From JBHBQE01 sp041776485 (GTDB taxonomy: Bacteria; Bacillota; Clostridia; Lachnospirales; Lachnospiraceae): a DNA stretch of 64,000 nucleotides. Every line of letters starts with the position of its first letter. Positions within the stretch are counted from its first letter, which is position 1. The notes under the pieces are model-generated. The model saw nothing but the letters and a program-made list of their open reading frames with translations. It was not told where the DNA came from and made no database searches. The DNA lies in assembly GCA_041776485.1 (NCBI GenBank), contig JBHBQE010000004.1, positions 62,001 to 126,000 of the forward strand. The letters are read 5' to 3'. Positions 34,753 to 44,081 of the stretch are shown here, in pieces. The translations under genes and the position numbers were made by a program.

Positions 34753-37536
34753 TTACCTTTTCAAAAAATGGTTAAAGATACTCTTTCTGCTTATCAGCAG
34801 TAATGAAACTCCAAACACTGCCGCCATTGTTACAATCGCCATAATAAATGAATATTTATTTGCAGCTTTTAACTCCTCTTTGCCTCTGGGTACTACGGCA
34901 GTATCCTCTGATTCAGCCTCTCCGCTTCCTTCAAAAGCATTTATTAAATTACTTTCCTCTTGAGTATCTATTGCTTCCAAATCGTTCACATTGCCGCTTG
35001 TCCTTGAATCGGAATTCGCGCCTCTTTCTCTTTGAGGTAATGCTGAAGAAGTCCCGGCTACCTGCTGATTTTGCGCTGCCTGATACTGGATTGACGGTGC
35101 CGATGGACTTATCTGCGGCTGCTGATTTTTCGAAGTAGCAGGCGTGGCTGCACCCGCATTTGCAGTATTCGGCTTTTCTACCTGATTCTCATCATGCGGA
35201 ATAACGATCTCACCCGACGCTGCAGGCTTATATCTGAATACCGGCTTACAATTAGGGGAAAATACAGCTCCCGCAGCTCCTGCACAGCCGCATAATGAAC
35301 TGCTCCCCGCCGGAGCCCTTCCATTTTCGCTGCCAGTATTCAAAGTTTGAAGCTTATCGAAGTTTTCCTCCCTTTCTGCAGGCACATCGGATGTTATTCT
35401 GACAGTCATATTTTCGCTGTCAACTATTTCATAATATCCGCCATATCCGTCCAAATTAATGGGAAAGCAGTCAAACAAGGAGCGTTTAAGCCCTTTATTT
35501 CCATATTCTATAACAGGATTCATAATACAATTTGAGAATGCACACGCTCTCGTTTCTTTAATGGAGCCCGGCAGATAAATATACTTTATTGCACGACAAT
35601 TAAAGAAGGTATCCTCCGGCAGATACTGCAGCTTGATACTCTCCGGAAATTCCGCTTTCACAAGCACATGACAATCCTCAAATGTACTCATTCCCAGATT
35701 TTCCAACTTATCCGGCATTTTAATGCTTCTAAGATTCGCACAGCCCCTAAAGACGCTATGTCCAATATTTTTAATTCCTGAAGGCAGTACCAAATGCTCC
35801 AATGCACTACCGGAAAAAACAACATCTCCCAATTCCATCATACCATCAGGAAGCTTAATGGTCTTAAGAGAATAGCAGTGACTAAAGACACCATCGGGAA
35901 GCCTTGTTATGCTATCAGGCAAATTTACGATTTCAAGCCCTTTGCAGTGATTAAAGGCATATTCTCCTATCGTTTCAATCCTTGAATTATTATTAAAGCT
36001 AACCTCTTTCAAATTCTTGGATGAATAAAATGCCCTTGGACCTATTTGCTTAACCGAAGCCGGAATCTCAATGGCTGTAAGCTTGCTGGATTCAAATGCT
36101 TCTTCACCAATTATTTCCAGTCCCTCAGGAAGTTCAATATGAGTTACCGCCAACCTGTCAAAGGCTCTGTATCCTATTTCCTTTAGACTGCTCGGCAGCT
36201 TAACGGTTTCACATCCCTCTAACGCATAAAGCATGCCCTTCTCTATTTTTGTAACGCCTTCCTTGACCTCAACATTTTTTACATTTTTGCATTGATCAAA
36301 AACATATTCTCCCATCTTTATCCCGGGAATAATGACAATATCTTCAAGCCTTGTCTGCATAAATGCCCTATCTCCTATTTCCTTCAGACTATCAGGAAAA
36401 TTAACTTTCCTAAGCTTGCTTGTATTGTTTGAATAATAAAGCTTAAATGCATCCTTAAATATTATTTCCGTGCCCTCAGGAATATTATACTCCTCTGAGG
36501 CTCTTCCTGCCGGATAATTTATCAAGACCTTTCCGTTCGCACTGTAAAGCACTCCATCAATATCTCTGTAACGTGAATTTCCGCTTTCCACATATATATT
36601 CCGTAATTTTTCACAAAAAGCAAATGCCATGTCCTTTATTTCACTTACCTGCTTCGGAACAGTTATTTCCACCAAGGCATCACAGCGCTGGAATGCATGC
36701 TCTCCTATAGTGTTAAGATTATTGCTTAAATTTATATTTTCCATTTTTATACAATTATAAAATGCCCAGTTTCCTATTGACGTAATAGTGTTTGGCATTT
36801 TTACGGAAGTAATTTTGGAAAATCCTGTTCCTGAAGGATCAAAAGCATTATCACCAATGGCAACAATGGGCTTATTTTGATATTGTTCAGGTATCACGAC
36901 CTCCCCTCCGCTGCCTTTATATTTAGCAACAGAATACCCCTCGCTACCAACTGCAATAAATTCAAAATCCTCATAAGGATCCTGCTGAGGGGAAACGGGA
37001 GGCGTACCGCCGCCCGGATTGCCGGTGGATGCTCCAAAGGTTTCTATAGCAGGATATTCTCCAGCACTATCATAAATAGCACTCATGTAGTTATCTTTAT
37101 AATCAACATGACAGTAAAAAGTAATTCCCTCAATTGTGCCGTTTTCATCAGAAAATACAGCATTTCCTATCACAGGAGTTTGCCCGAGAAATCGAACAGT
37201 CTTTAAACCTTCAACATATGACATTGCAAAATCATCAATCTCTGTAACCGTATCGGGAATAACAACAGAGGTCAATGCCTTCATTTGCAGAGAATTTGCA
37301 CCTATTTTTACTACCGTTTCACCATTAATCATCTTAGGAATCACTATATCCGTCGCATTCCCGTTATAATCTGTAATCTCACCCCCTGAAAAGGCAAAAT
37401 CACTCCCGTCAGTTTCCACATAGGTTCCCTGCTCGTCCGCAAAAGCCACTATAGATGTGATAGGAATCACAAACATAATTAGTATTAATGCCAATGCAAT
37501 AAATCTGCCAAAATAAACATCCTTCCTGTTGTTCAT
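34753..37536 (-). CDS. BspA-like leucine-rich-repeat surface protein
   Basis: 927 residues. The N-terminal 33 residues are a signal peptide (basic start, hydrophobic core, then AFADEQ). Residues 40-160 and 185-680 are LRR_5-type repeats with the returning pattern of I-x2-xAF-x2-C/S-x-L-x2-I-x-L/I-P. A proline-, alanine- and glutamine-rich linker (about 740-850) leads to a C-terminal membrane helix at about 893-915 and a basic end. There is no LPxTG motif, so it is held by the helix. BspA-like proteins bind host or matrix proteins in oral and gut bacteria. The secreted transglutaminase-like gene lies 27 bases upstream on the same strand, so the two are probably co-transcribed. Confidence 0.85.
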   Translation of the reverse strand: MNNRKDVYFGRFIALALILIMFVIPITSIVAFADEQGTYVETDGSDFAFSGGEITDYNGNATDIVIPKMINGETVVKIGANSLQMKALTSVVIPDTVTEIDDFAMSYVEGLKTVRFLGQTPVIGNAVFSDENGTIEGITFYCHVDYKDNYMSAIYDSAGEYPAIETFGASTGNPGGGTPPVSPQQDPYEDFEFIAVGSEGYSVAKYKGSGGEVVIPEQYQNKPIVAIGDNAFDPSGTGFSKITSVKMPNTITSIGNWAFYNCIKMENINLSNNLNTIGEHAFQRCDALVEITVPKQVSEIKDMAFAFCEKLRNIYVESGNSRYRDIDGVLYSANGKVLINYPAGRASEEYNIPEGTEIIFKDAFKLYYSNNTSKLRKVNFPDSLKEIGDRAFMQTRLEDIVIIPGIKMGEYVFDQCKNVKNVEVKEGVTKIEKGMLYALEGCETVKLPSSLKEIGYRAFDRLAVTHIELPEGLEIIGEEAFESSKLTAIEIPASVKQIGPRAFYSSKNLKEVSFNNNSRIETIGEYAFNHCKGLEIVNLPDSITRLPDGVFSHCYSLKTIKLPDGMMELGDVVFSGSALEHLVLPSGIKNIGHSVFRGCANLRSIKMPDKLENLGMSTFEDCHVLVKAEFPESIKLQYLPEDTFFNCRAIKYIYLPGSIKETRACAFSNCIMNPVIEYGNKGLKRSLFDCFPINLDGYGGYYEIVDSENMTVRITSDVPAEREENFDKLQTLNTGSENGRAPAGSSSLCGCAGAAGAVFSPNCKPVFRYKPAASGEIVIPHDENQVEKPNTANAGAATPATSKNQQPQISPSAPSIQYQAAQNQQVAGTSSALPQRERGANSDSRTSGNVNDLEAIDTQEESNLINAFEGSGEAESEDTAVVPRGKEELKAANKYSFIMAIVTMAAVFGVSLLLISRKSIFNHFLKR

Positions 37537-37563
37537 TCTTATTCCTCCTTTTTAGTACAGTAT

Positions 37564-38655
37564 TTAAAAATCATCGGGTATAAAAAAATAATCACTAAGC
37601 TCATAGTTTAACTCTAAGAGTCTGTCCTCACTGAGCATAAATGTATCATTTATTTTTGCTTTGCCATAGCTTCCAAAGGTACAGTCTATATAATATTTCT
37701 CATTGTCTATCATCACCATATTCCATGAGTGCTTTTCTCCGTCCTTGGTACCTACCACTACCCAGCAGGGCAGCCCCATCTCATCACAAATCGCCTTATA
37801 TCCTCTGGCATAACCGTTGCATATTGTTTTACCGCTTACTAATCCGCCGTAAGCGGAACGATTGATATACATATCAAGATCTAAACGCTGCATATTAGAC
37901 AGTATGGCAATTGCATTATCATATTTTGCAAAATTCACCAATATATCATACACTTTTCTGTATCCTTCTTCAGCATTTCTAATATTCTCGATATCTATCT
38001 GCTCAGCGTAGCCCAATACAGCTTTTTCCAGTTCCTCCTGTTTATCCGAAAGCTCCTTTTCACCAATCGGAAATTCCAGCCACATATGAATAATCTGCCA
38101 ATCACCCGCCTTGGGAAATGCCTCATACATTACCCTCTCTGCTTCACAGGGAATCATTGCACTGTTGATTTCCGCAGTATCCATAAGTGAAAATATTTTA
38201 TCCTCACTATATTCCTGTTTATTCGCAATCACTGTGACTTTGTCCTGGTGTAATCCCCAGCCCTCTATCAATCTCCGAACAACTTCCCCTTCGTTTTCTG
38301 CTACATAAATCGGAAGGTTAATGTCCTCCTTATATATTAACCTTATATCTATACTGCTATACTCTTTATGTTCCTCATAAACAGCTTCAATATCCTTTAA
38401 AAGACAATTGGAAAAATAATTACTCTCTAATATTCTGTCTGCGGCTTTTTCTATCCTATCCTCAGTTAAACCCTTCCCATAATACAAATCAAATGACTCT
38501 TTGCTTTCAAAAATAGCCTGCTCTATCGACTTTTCAAAATTTTCGTAAGTATATTCCTGTATGTCAATTCCATTTGAGGACTCGCTGCCATTGGATAAAA
38601 AAGAAAACACTGCCGTAAATAAAATTAATGTAAATCCTTGTATATATTTTATCAT
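37564..38655 (-). CDS. Secreted transglutaminase-like protein with intact triad
   Basis: 363 residues with an N-terminal hydrophobic export signal (residues 1-22). The C-terminal half is a transglutaminase/protease-like core in which the catalytic set is visible: Cys in GKTICNGYARG, His in EKHSWN and Asp in YYIDCTFGS. Members of this family in Firmicutes are secreted or surface proteins whose substrate is usually unknown; cross-linking or peptide cleavage are both possible. The middle region (residues 40-200) has no motif I recognise. The downstream LRR gene likely shares its transcript. Compare the degenerate core of the protein at 55263. Confidence 0.8.
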   Translation of the reverse strand: MIKYIQGFTLILFTAVFSFLSNGSESSNGIDIQEYTYENFEKSIEQAIFESKESFDLYYGKGLTEDRIEKAADRILESNYFSNCLLKDIEAVYEEHKEYSSIDIRLIYKEDINLPIYVAENEGEVVRRLIEGWGLHQDKVTVIANKQEYSEDKIFSLMDTAEINSAMIPCEAERVMYEAFPKAGDWQIIHMWLEFPIGEKELSDKQEELEKAVLGYAEQIDIENIRNAEEGYRKVYDILVNFAKYDNAIAILSNMQRLDLDMYINRSAYGGLVSGKTICNGYARGYKAICDEMGLPCWVVVGTKDGEKHSWNMVMIDNEKYYIDCTFGSYGKAKINDTFMLSEDRLLELNYELSDYFFIPDDF

Positions 38656-38804
38656 TCAAACACCGTAATACCGCTATAATAATGTAAGCGTCTTAGCAAA
38701 TGTATCCCCGCAATTTAATTTTCAACAAATTTCCATCCTACTATACCAACTTTAAATTATACTAATTTTTCTTAATCTCAGAGATACTAATATATGATAG
38801 CATA

Positions 38805-38830
38805 GCGAATTGTATTTGTCTACAATTCGC
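38805..38830. promoter_or_regulatory. Perfect inverted repeat upstream of prfB
   Basis: Ten-base arms GCGAATTGTA/TACAATTCGC around six bases. No T-run follows on either strand, so an operator is more likely than a terminator. Confidence 0.5.
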
Positions 38831-38855
38831 ATGGTATGCAAAATTTGTATTCCAT
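38831..38855. promoter_or_regulatory. Imperfect dyad over the prfB -35 box
   Basis: Twenty-five bases with 10 of 12 pairs matching around a central A (ATGG..ATxCAAA and its partner). It covers the -35 box of the promoter at 38845-38873 and abuts the perfect repeat upstream. Confidence 0.4.
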
Positions 38856-38873
38856 ATAAAATATCGCTATAAT
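38845..38873 (+). promoter_or_regulatory. Promoter of prfB-ctpA
   Basis: TTGTAT, 17 bp, TATAAT; the -10 lies 51 bases before ATG 38925. Two dyads overlap or flank it. Confidence 0.6.
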
Positions 38874-38924
38874 ATTGGTGGTTATGCTAAAGCATTCCAA
38901 AATTATGATACGAAAGGATAGGAT

Positions 38925-40061
38925 ATGTTAGACTTTAGCACCATGAAACAGGAGCTTTTATCATATAGTAAGCCTCTGGATGAGGTACGTATTGCACTCA
39001 ATTGTCAGGATAAGATGAATCGCATTGAAGAGATCGAAAGGCGAATGGAGGAACCTGATTTCTGGGAGAATACCCAGTCAAGCGCCGCCATCACCAAAGA
39101 GCTTAAATCTCTAAAAGCGGATGTATTTGCCTTTAACGAGCTTAAATCACAATATGAAGATATTGAGGCATATATTGAGTTGGGAAACGAAGAAGATGAT
39201 GAAGCTCTATATAAGGAAGCGTCCACCGCCTTTAATGAATTTAAGACTCATCTTGAAACCGTCCGTATGAGAACCCTGCTTTCTGAGGAATATGATTCCT
39301 GCAATGCCATAGTAACCCTTCATTCCGGTGCAGGAGGCACTGAGGCCTGCGACTGGGTTTCCATGTTATACAGAATGTATGAAAGGTGGGCGACTTCCCA
39401 TGACTATACCGTTAGCGAACTGGATTTCTTAGAGGGTGATGAGGCGGGTATCAAATCTGTAACCTTTGAAGTAAATGGGGAAAATGCCTTTGGATACCTT
39501 AAATCTGAAAGGGGTATACACAGACTTGTTCGGATTTCTCCCTTTAACGCCGCAGGTAAGCGTCAAACCAGCTTTGCCAGTTGTGATGTTATGCCGGATA
39601 TTGAGGAGGATATCGATATTGAAATAAATGATGAGGATATCCGTATAGATACCTACCGTTCCTCAGGAGCCGGCGGACAGCATATCAATAAGACTTCCTC
39701 TGCAATTCGTATCACCCACCACCCCACCGGAATAGTGGTTCAGTGTCAAAATGAACGTTCCCAGCACATGAATAAGGATAAGGCTATGCAAATGCTTAAG
39801 GCAAAGCTTCTAATTCTGGCAAAGGACAAGCAGGCAGAGAAAACTGCGGATATACGTGGCGAAGTCACAGAAATAGGCTGGGGTAACCAAATACGTTCCT
39901 ATGTTATGCAGCCCTATACCATGGTAAAGGACCTGCGAACAGGGGAAGAAACAGGAAACGTGAATGCAGTTATGGATGGCAGTCTGGATCCGTTTATAAA
40001 CAGCTATTTAAAATGGGTGTCATTGGGATGTCCCAAGAGGAATATAAATAATGAAAAATAA
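38925..40061 (+). CDS. prfB: Peptide chain release factor 2
   Basis: 378 residues; ends translation at UGA and UAA by promoting peptide release in the ribosome. The stop-codon tripeptide SPF is present (VRISPFN) and the catalytic GGQ is in SSGAGGQHINK. The reading frame is open without the usual +1 programmed frameshift: the codons near residue 26 (IALNCQDKM) contain no in-frame UGA, so the self-regulatory loop of most bacteria is absent here. ATG follows AAAGGA. ctpA overlaps its last 11 bases. Confidence 0.97.
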   Translation: MLDFSTMKQELLSYSKPLDEVRIALNCQDKMNRIEEIERRMEEPDFWENTQSSAAITKELKSLKADVFAFNELKSQYEDIEAYIELGNEEDDEALYKEASTAFNEFKTHLETVRMRTLLSEEYDSCNAIVTLHSGAGGTEACDWVSMLYRMYERWATSHDYTVSELDFLEGDEAGIKSVTFEVNGENAFGYLKSERGIHRLVRISPFNAAGKRQTSFASCDVMPDIEEDIDIEINDEDIRIDTYRSSGAGGQHINKTSSAIRITHHPTGIVVQCQNERSQHMNKDKAMQMLKAKLLILAKDKQAEKTADIRGEVTEIGWGNQIRSYVMQPYTMVKDLRTGEETGNVNAVMDGSLDPFINSYLKWVSLGCPKRNINNEK

Positions 40062-41232
40062 AACAAAGCTCTTTAAATTTTTACTGATTCTTGGACTTAC
40101 TGCAATGTACATTTCAGTTTTAGTTAACACTGCGAAATTTCTATATTCCATTAATATTCCAAAGCTTGCACAAAACCTGCAGCAAATAGAAAAGCAGGAG
40201 GCTATTATTAATCTCATTAATAATAATTTCTATAAAGATGTGGAGAGTGAGGATTATGACGACGGCATATATAAGGGACTTGTAAAATCCCTTGAGGATC
40301 CCTATTCCGAATATTACACCCCAGAGGAATATGAGAATTTTACCCTAAGCACCACAGGTAAATACGCCGGCATTGGAGCCGTTCTTGCTAAGGACAGTAA
40401 AACAGGAAATGCTGTCATCACTCGAATTTATGAGGGTTCACCGGCAGAAAATACAGGATTAAAGCTAAAGGATACTATTGTCTCTGCTGATAATATTCTT
40501 TCAGCAGATGTGGAACTTAGCGAATTTGTTCAAAATATCAGAGGTAAGGCCGGCACAAAGGTAAAAATAACCTACGAAAGAAACGGTAAGGAAAAAACTG
40601 TAGATATAACCCGGCAAGAAATTATCACCCCATCGGTGGAATATAAAATGCTTGATGAAAATACAGGTTATATCCAGATTATAGAATTCCAGGAAAATAC
40701 AGAGGCTGAGCTTCTTGATGCAATAAATGCCCTTAAGCAAAAAAATATGGAGAATATTGTTTATGATTTACGCTATAATCCCGGTGGGTTAGTTTATTCT
40801 GTTACAGACATATTAGATGACATGCTTCCTGAGGGAATCGTCGTATATCTTATGGACAAAAACGGCAAAAGAATTGATTATACTTCTGATGCTGAACACA
40901 GCTTATCTTACCCATGTGTGGTGCTGGTTAATGAATACAGCGCCAGCGCTTCGGAAATTTTTGCAGGAGCAATTAAGGATTATAACTATGGCAAAATAAT
41001 TGGGACTAAAACCTATGGAAAAGGTGTCGTACAAAATATATTCCCGCTTCCGGATGATAGCGCAGTTAAACTCACCATAGCGGAATATTATACACCTAAG
41101 GGACACAATATCCACGGTGTAGGAATTGAGCCGGATATAAATCTTGAATTTGAATACCTTGGAAATAAAGATGAAGAATATAACTGGGAAAAGGATAACC
41201 AAATACTGGAAGCATTAAAGCATTTAGATTAA
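40051..41232 (+). CDS. ctpA: Carboxyl-terminal processing protease (S41 family)
   Basis: 393 residues. One N-terminal membrane helix (residues 5-27) anchors it outside the membrane. A PDZ domain lies at about 95-180 (GIGAVLAKD to VKITYERN), and the peptidase S41 domain at about 195-375 has the catalytic serine in YSASASEIF and the lysine in KTYGKGVVQ. Such enzymes trim the C-termini of exported proteins; Bacillus relatives act in envelope and sporulation signalling. It is translationally coupled to prfB (11-base overlap) and converges with queH, sharing four bases. Confidence 0.92.
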   Translation: MKNKTKLFKFLLILGLTAMYISVLVNTAKFLYSINIPKLAQNLQQIEKQEAIINLINNNFYKDVESEDYDDGIYKGLVKSLEDPYSEYYTPEEYENFTLSTTGKYAGIGAVLAKDSKTGNAVITRIYEGSPAENTGLKLKDTIVSADNILSADVELSEFVQNIRGKAGTKVKITYERNGKEKTVDITRQEIITPSVEYKMLDENTGYIQIIEFQENTEAELLDAINALKQKNMENIVYDLRYNPGGLVYSVTDILDDMLPEGIVVYLMDKNGKRIDYTSDAEHSLSYPCVVLVNEYSASASEIFAGAIKDYNYGKIIGTKTYGKGVVQNIFPLPDDSAVKLTIAEYYTPKGHNIHGVGIEPDINLEFEYLGNKDEEYNWEKDNQILEALKHLD

Positions 41233-41834
41233 TCCCTGCTTTTCATGCTGTATTCACAGCCGCAGAAGTTTTGTCTGTACATTCCATATTCTTTGGAAAG
41301 TTGGGTGGAGCGTAAGTATCCGTCTTTCTTTTTAAAGTTGCTGCTTACATAATTTATCCCATATGCTTCCCCAATTTCAGAGCCAATCGCATTAATCAGC
41401 CCGGCATTTTTCAAAGGACTTAGAGTAAGGGTTGTGGCAAAATAAAAGAAGTTATTAGCCCTTGCATATTCAGCAGTTTTATCAAGCCTAAGATAAAAGC
41501 ATTCCTTACATCTTTTGCCACCCTCAGGCTCATTTTCAAGACCCTCTACCCTTTTATAAAAGTTTTCACTGTCATAATCACATTCCACAAGATTTACCTT
41601 ATGAGCAGCAGGAAATTCCTCGATAAATCTCTTCTGCTCTCTTTTTCTGAACTCGTATTCTTCCCTGGGAAATATATTCGGATTATAAAAAAATACCGTT
41701 ACAGGAAAATTAGCTGAAAGGTATTCAATACAGTAGGTACTACAGGGGCCGCAGCAGGAATGGAGCAAAAGAGTCGGGGGATTATCTTTCCCGTGATATT
41801 GCTCTATTAGAGTATCAACTGTAAAATCAGCCAT
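41229..41834 (-). CDS. queH: Epoxyqueuosine reductase QueH
   Basis: 201 residues, the DUF208 family shown to reduce epoxyqueuosine to queuosine in tRNA anticodons in organisms lacking QueG. The N-terminal HSCCGPCS holds the conserved adjacent cysteines; further cysteines are in KRCKECFYLR and FCGCEY, the set that binds metal and an iron-sulfur cluster. It overlaps folA by eight bases and is the last gene of the tRNA-Thr-thyA-folA-queH group. No preQ1 riboswitch is seen. Confidence 0.9.
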   Translation of the reverse strand: MADFTVDTLIEQYHGKDNPPTLLLHSCCGPCSTYCIEYLSANFPVTVFFYNPNIFPREEYEFRKREQKRFIEEFPAAHKVNLVECDYDSENFYKRVEGLENEPEGGKRCKECFYLRLDKTAEYARANNFFYFATTLTLSPLKNAGLINAIGSEIGEAYGINYVSSNFKKKDGYLRSTQLSKEYGMYRQNFCGCEYSMKSRD

Positions 41835-42318
41835 GTTTCTTATAGGTTAAAAAATGGAATGTCAAATCAAAGGAGGTATACTCCTCACTTTTTTCTACCA
41901 GCTTCCAATCCGGCAGATTGTCAAGATTGGGGAAGTAGGTGTCAGCATCATAGGAATAATCTATCCTGGTAATAAATGCAGTATCACATATTGGCAACAT
42001 TAGCTTATATATGCTGCCTCCTCCTACACAAAATACACTTTCTTTCGGGCAGTCCGCAATTCTCGCCTGTATATCCTCCAGACTGTGAAACACCTCAACC
42101 CCATGTCGATTAAATTTTGTATTGCGGGTCAGTACGATATTCGTTCTGCCTGGCAAAGGACGTCCTCCGGGAAAACTGTCCAAAGTTTTCCTTCCCATTA
42201 TAATAATACCCCCCATGGTTTTAGCCCGAAAAAACTCCATATCATCTCTGATACTGGCTAACAACCCGCCCTCTTTACCTATTGCCCAATTCCTGTCTAC
42301 TGCCGCAATTAAATTCAT
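41827..42318 (-). CDS. folA: Dihydrofolate reductase
   Basis: 163 residues, reduces dihydrofolate to tetrahydrofolate with NADPH. The family features are visible: AAVDRNWAIGKEGGLLASI at the N-terminus, GRKTLDSFPGGRPLPGR, and the cofactor segment FCVGGGSIYKLML. It lies one base after thyA, which produces the dihydrofolate it recycles. A G6 run at MGGIII is the longest such run in this part of the window. Confidence 0.96.
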   Translation of the reverse strand: MNLIAAVDRNWAIGKEGGLLASIRDDMEFFRAKTMGGIIIMGRKTLDSFPGGRPLPGRTNIVLTRNTKFNRHGVEVFHSLEDIQARIADCPKESVFCVGGGSIYKLMLPICDTAFITRIDYSYDADTYFPNLDNLPDWKLVEKSEEYTSFDLTFHFLTYKKHG

Positions 42319-42319
42319 A

Positions 42320-43165
42320 CTATACTGCCACGGGAATATCGATTATTTGAGGGTGCGTATTGTAATTCTCAAGGGACACATCGTCCTTTGTGAAATCATA
42401 GAAATGCTTTTTATCGGGATTTAAAATAAACCTTGGCGCCTTTAGAGGCTTTCTTGAAATCAGCTCCTTAATAAGAGGGATATGCCTGTCATAAATATGA
42501 GCGTCTGCAATAACATGTACAAGCTCTCCTGCTATCATATCGCATTCCCTTGCCAAAAGATGGATAAGCACAGAATACTGACATACATTCCAGTTGTTAG
42601 CTGCCAAAATATCCTGAGAACGCTGATTTAAAATACCGTTTAATACCTGATTGCCATCCTCATCAACAGTTACATTAAAGGTCATGGAATATGCACAAGG
42701 ATATAAACTCATCTCATGTAAATCCGCATGAACATATATATTTGTCATTATACGTCTGGAAAAGGGATTGTTCTTAAGGTCATAAATAACCCTGTCAATT
42801 TGATCCATTTCCCCCTCTTTGTATTTGTGCTTCACACCCATTTGATAGCCATAAGCTTTACCTATAGAGCCATCTGAGTCTGCCCAAGCGTCCCATATAT
42901 GACTGGATAAATCATTAACATTATTGGATTTTCTCTGCCATATCCACAGGAGTTCGTCTGTAGCACTCTTGATAGCAGTTTTCCTAAGGGTAAGAGCGGG
43001 GAATTCCTCCCTTAAATCATAGCGATTTATAACACCGAATTTCTTTATAGTGTATGCCAAAGAGCCGTCCTCCCAATGTGGACGCACCTTTTCACCCTCT
43101 GTTGATGTGCCATTTTCCAGCACATCCCTGCACATATTAATAAAAATTTCGTCTGCTTTGCTCAT
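42320..43165 (-). CDS. thyA: Thymidylate synthase
   Basis: 281 residues; methylates dUMP to dTMP with methylene-tetrahydrofolate. The catalytic cysteine is in LYPCAYSMTFNV, and the dUMP-binding block NQRSQDILAANNWN and C-terminal HVIADAHIYDRH are present. The residue after the cysteine is alanine where most ThyA proteins have histidine (PCH); I believe Bacillus subtilis/phi3T-type ThyA shares this form. No Shine-Dalgarno sequence is visible before ATG 43165, and tRNA-Thr(GGU) ends 34 bases upstream with no terminator between. Confidence 0.95.
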   Translation of the reverse strand: MSKADEIFINMCRDVLENGTSTEGEKVRPHWEDGSLAYTIKKFGVINRYDLREEFPALTLRKTAIKSATDELLWIWQRKSNNVNDLSSHIWDAWADSDGSIGKAYGYQMGVKHKYKEGEMDQIDRVIYDLKNNPFSRRIMTNIYVHADLHEMSLYPCAYSMTFNVTVDEDGNQVLNGILNQRSQDILAANNWNVCQYSVLIHLLARECDMIAGELVHVIADAHIYDRHIPLIKELISRKPLKAPRFILNPDKKHFYDFTKDDVSLENYNTHPQIIDIPVAV

Positions 43166-43199
43166 GGATATTATTTCAGATACTTATTTTAAAAATGCA

Positions 43200-43272
43200 A
43201 GCTGCCTAGCGGACTTGAACCGCCGACCTCCGCCTTACCAAGGCGACGCTCTACCGACTGAGCCAAGGCAGC
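43200..43272 (-). tRNA. tRNA-Thr (anticodon GGU)
   Basis: A full cloverleaf of 73 bases: 7-bp acceptor stem GCTGCCT/AGGCAGC, anticodon loop TTGGTAA giving GGU, T-loop TTCAAGT, and discriminator T. CCA is not encoded. It has its own promoter and runs straight into thyA. Confidence 0.96.
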
Positions 43273-43288
43273 ATATCTCCAACGAAAA

Positions 43289-43317
43289 ATTTTACACTAT
43301 TTACAGGCTTTGGTCAA
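43289..43317 (-). promoter_or_regulatory. Promoter of tRNA-Thr(GGU)-thyA
   Basis: TTGACC (43317-43312), 17 bp, TAAAAT (43294-43289) on the minus strand, ending 16 bases before the tRNA. Confidence 0.7.
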
Positions 43318-43406
43318 CTTAAAATTTCTCCAATTAAGGCTGTTTCAAAACTATCAGGTCCACCAAAACAATAGCTATACCCTTATGAGCCTTCATATTC
43401 TCCCCC

Positions 43407-44081
43407 CTATACCTTCAATCCCCTTAAATACTCTTTTTGCTCAAAGCTAATTCTGCGGCTCTCAATAGCCTTTTGTATTGCCTTATTTTGTACCCATCCA
43501 TCAAGTCTTTGCTCCTTAAAAAACACAATGGTATCATCCCATTGCTTTGCCAACGCTGTGGCAAAAAACCAAGCCAACATCATATTTAGGTAATATTCTT
43601 TAGAACAAATATTTGCAGGAATATACAAGTACTCCCTTTTATAGTCACTATCTAAAAAATGACTCATTAACATTTCTATGCCGAACCTGCAGATGTATAT
43701 CTCATCCCGAGATGTCCACTCATGTATTTTCCCCATGAGGAAGGTCTTGTTTTTCTTAAATATCTTAGGAGAAATAATATCGCATACAGCCCAATTATCA
43801 ACATATGGCAAAAATATATCCAATTGCCTAATGCATTCCTCATAGTCAGGGATTTCCGACAATAAGATTCCGTGAAGTATATTTTCATCATAATATCTGT
43901 GAGGCAGTTCCTGCAAAAAGGCACTAAATTCCTCACTATTTTTATGCTCCTTAGCAAAATTTCTTAAAACAGGAATCCTTACTCCTATAATATACTCTTT
44001 GTCTACATTAGGTACCAGTTTGGAATTAAATTCCCTGTAACCCTTATCCTGTAAATTAAACAATTCTCTATTTATATCCAT
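43407..44081 (-). CDS. AlkD-like DNA alkylation repair protein
   Basis: 224 residues of the HEAT-repeat DNA glycosylase family that includes AlkC and AlkD. The pattern IGVRIPVLRNFAKE near residue 35 and the block VDNWAVCDIISPK near residue 115 match this family, which excises positively charged alkylated bases such as 7-methylguanine without base flipping. The small size fits AlkD-like proteins. It is a single gene between the tRNA-Thr group and tRNA-Thr(CGU); no nearby gene explains its regulation. Confidence 0.85.
   Translation of the reverse strand: MDINRELFNLQDKGYREFNSKLVPNVDKEYIIGVRIPVLRNFAKEHKNSEEFSAFLQELPHRYYDENILHGILLSEIPDYEECIRQLDIFLPYVDNWAVCDIISPKIFKKNKTFLMGKIHEWTSRDEIYICRFGIEMLMSHFLDSDYKREYLYIPANICSKEYYLNMMLAWFFATALAKQWDDTIVFFKEQRLDGWVQNKAIQKAIESRRISFEQKEYLRGLKV

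Noticed and set aside
38805..38830. Terminator for the transglutaminase-LRR operon or an upstream plus-strand gene
   Set aside because: No T-run follows on either strand, and it lies upstream, not downstream, of the minus-strand genes.
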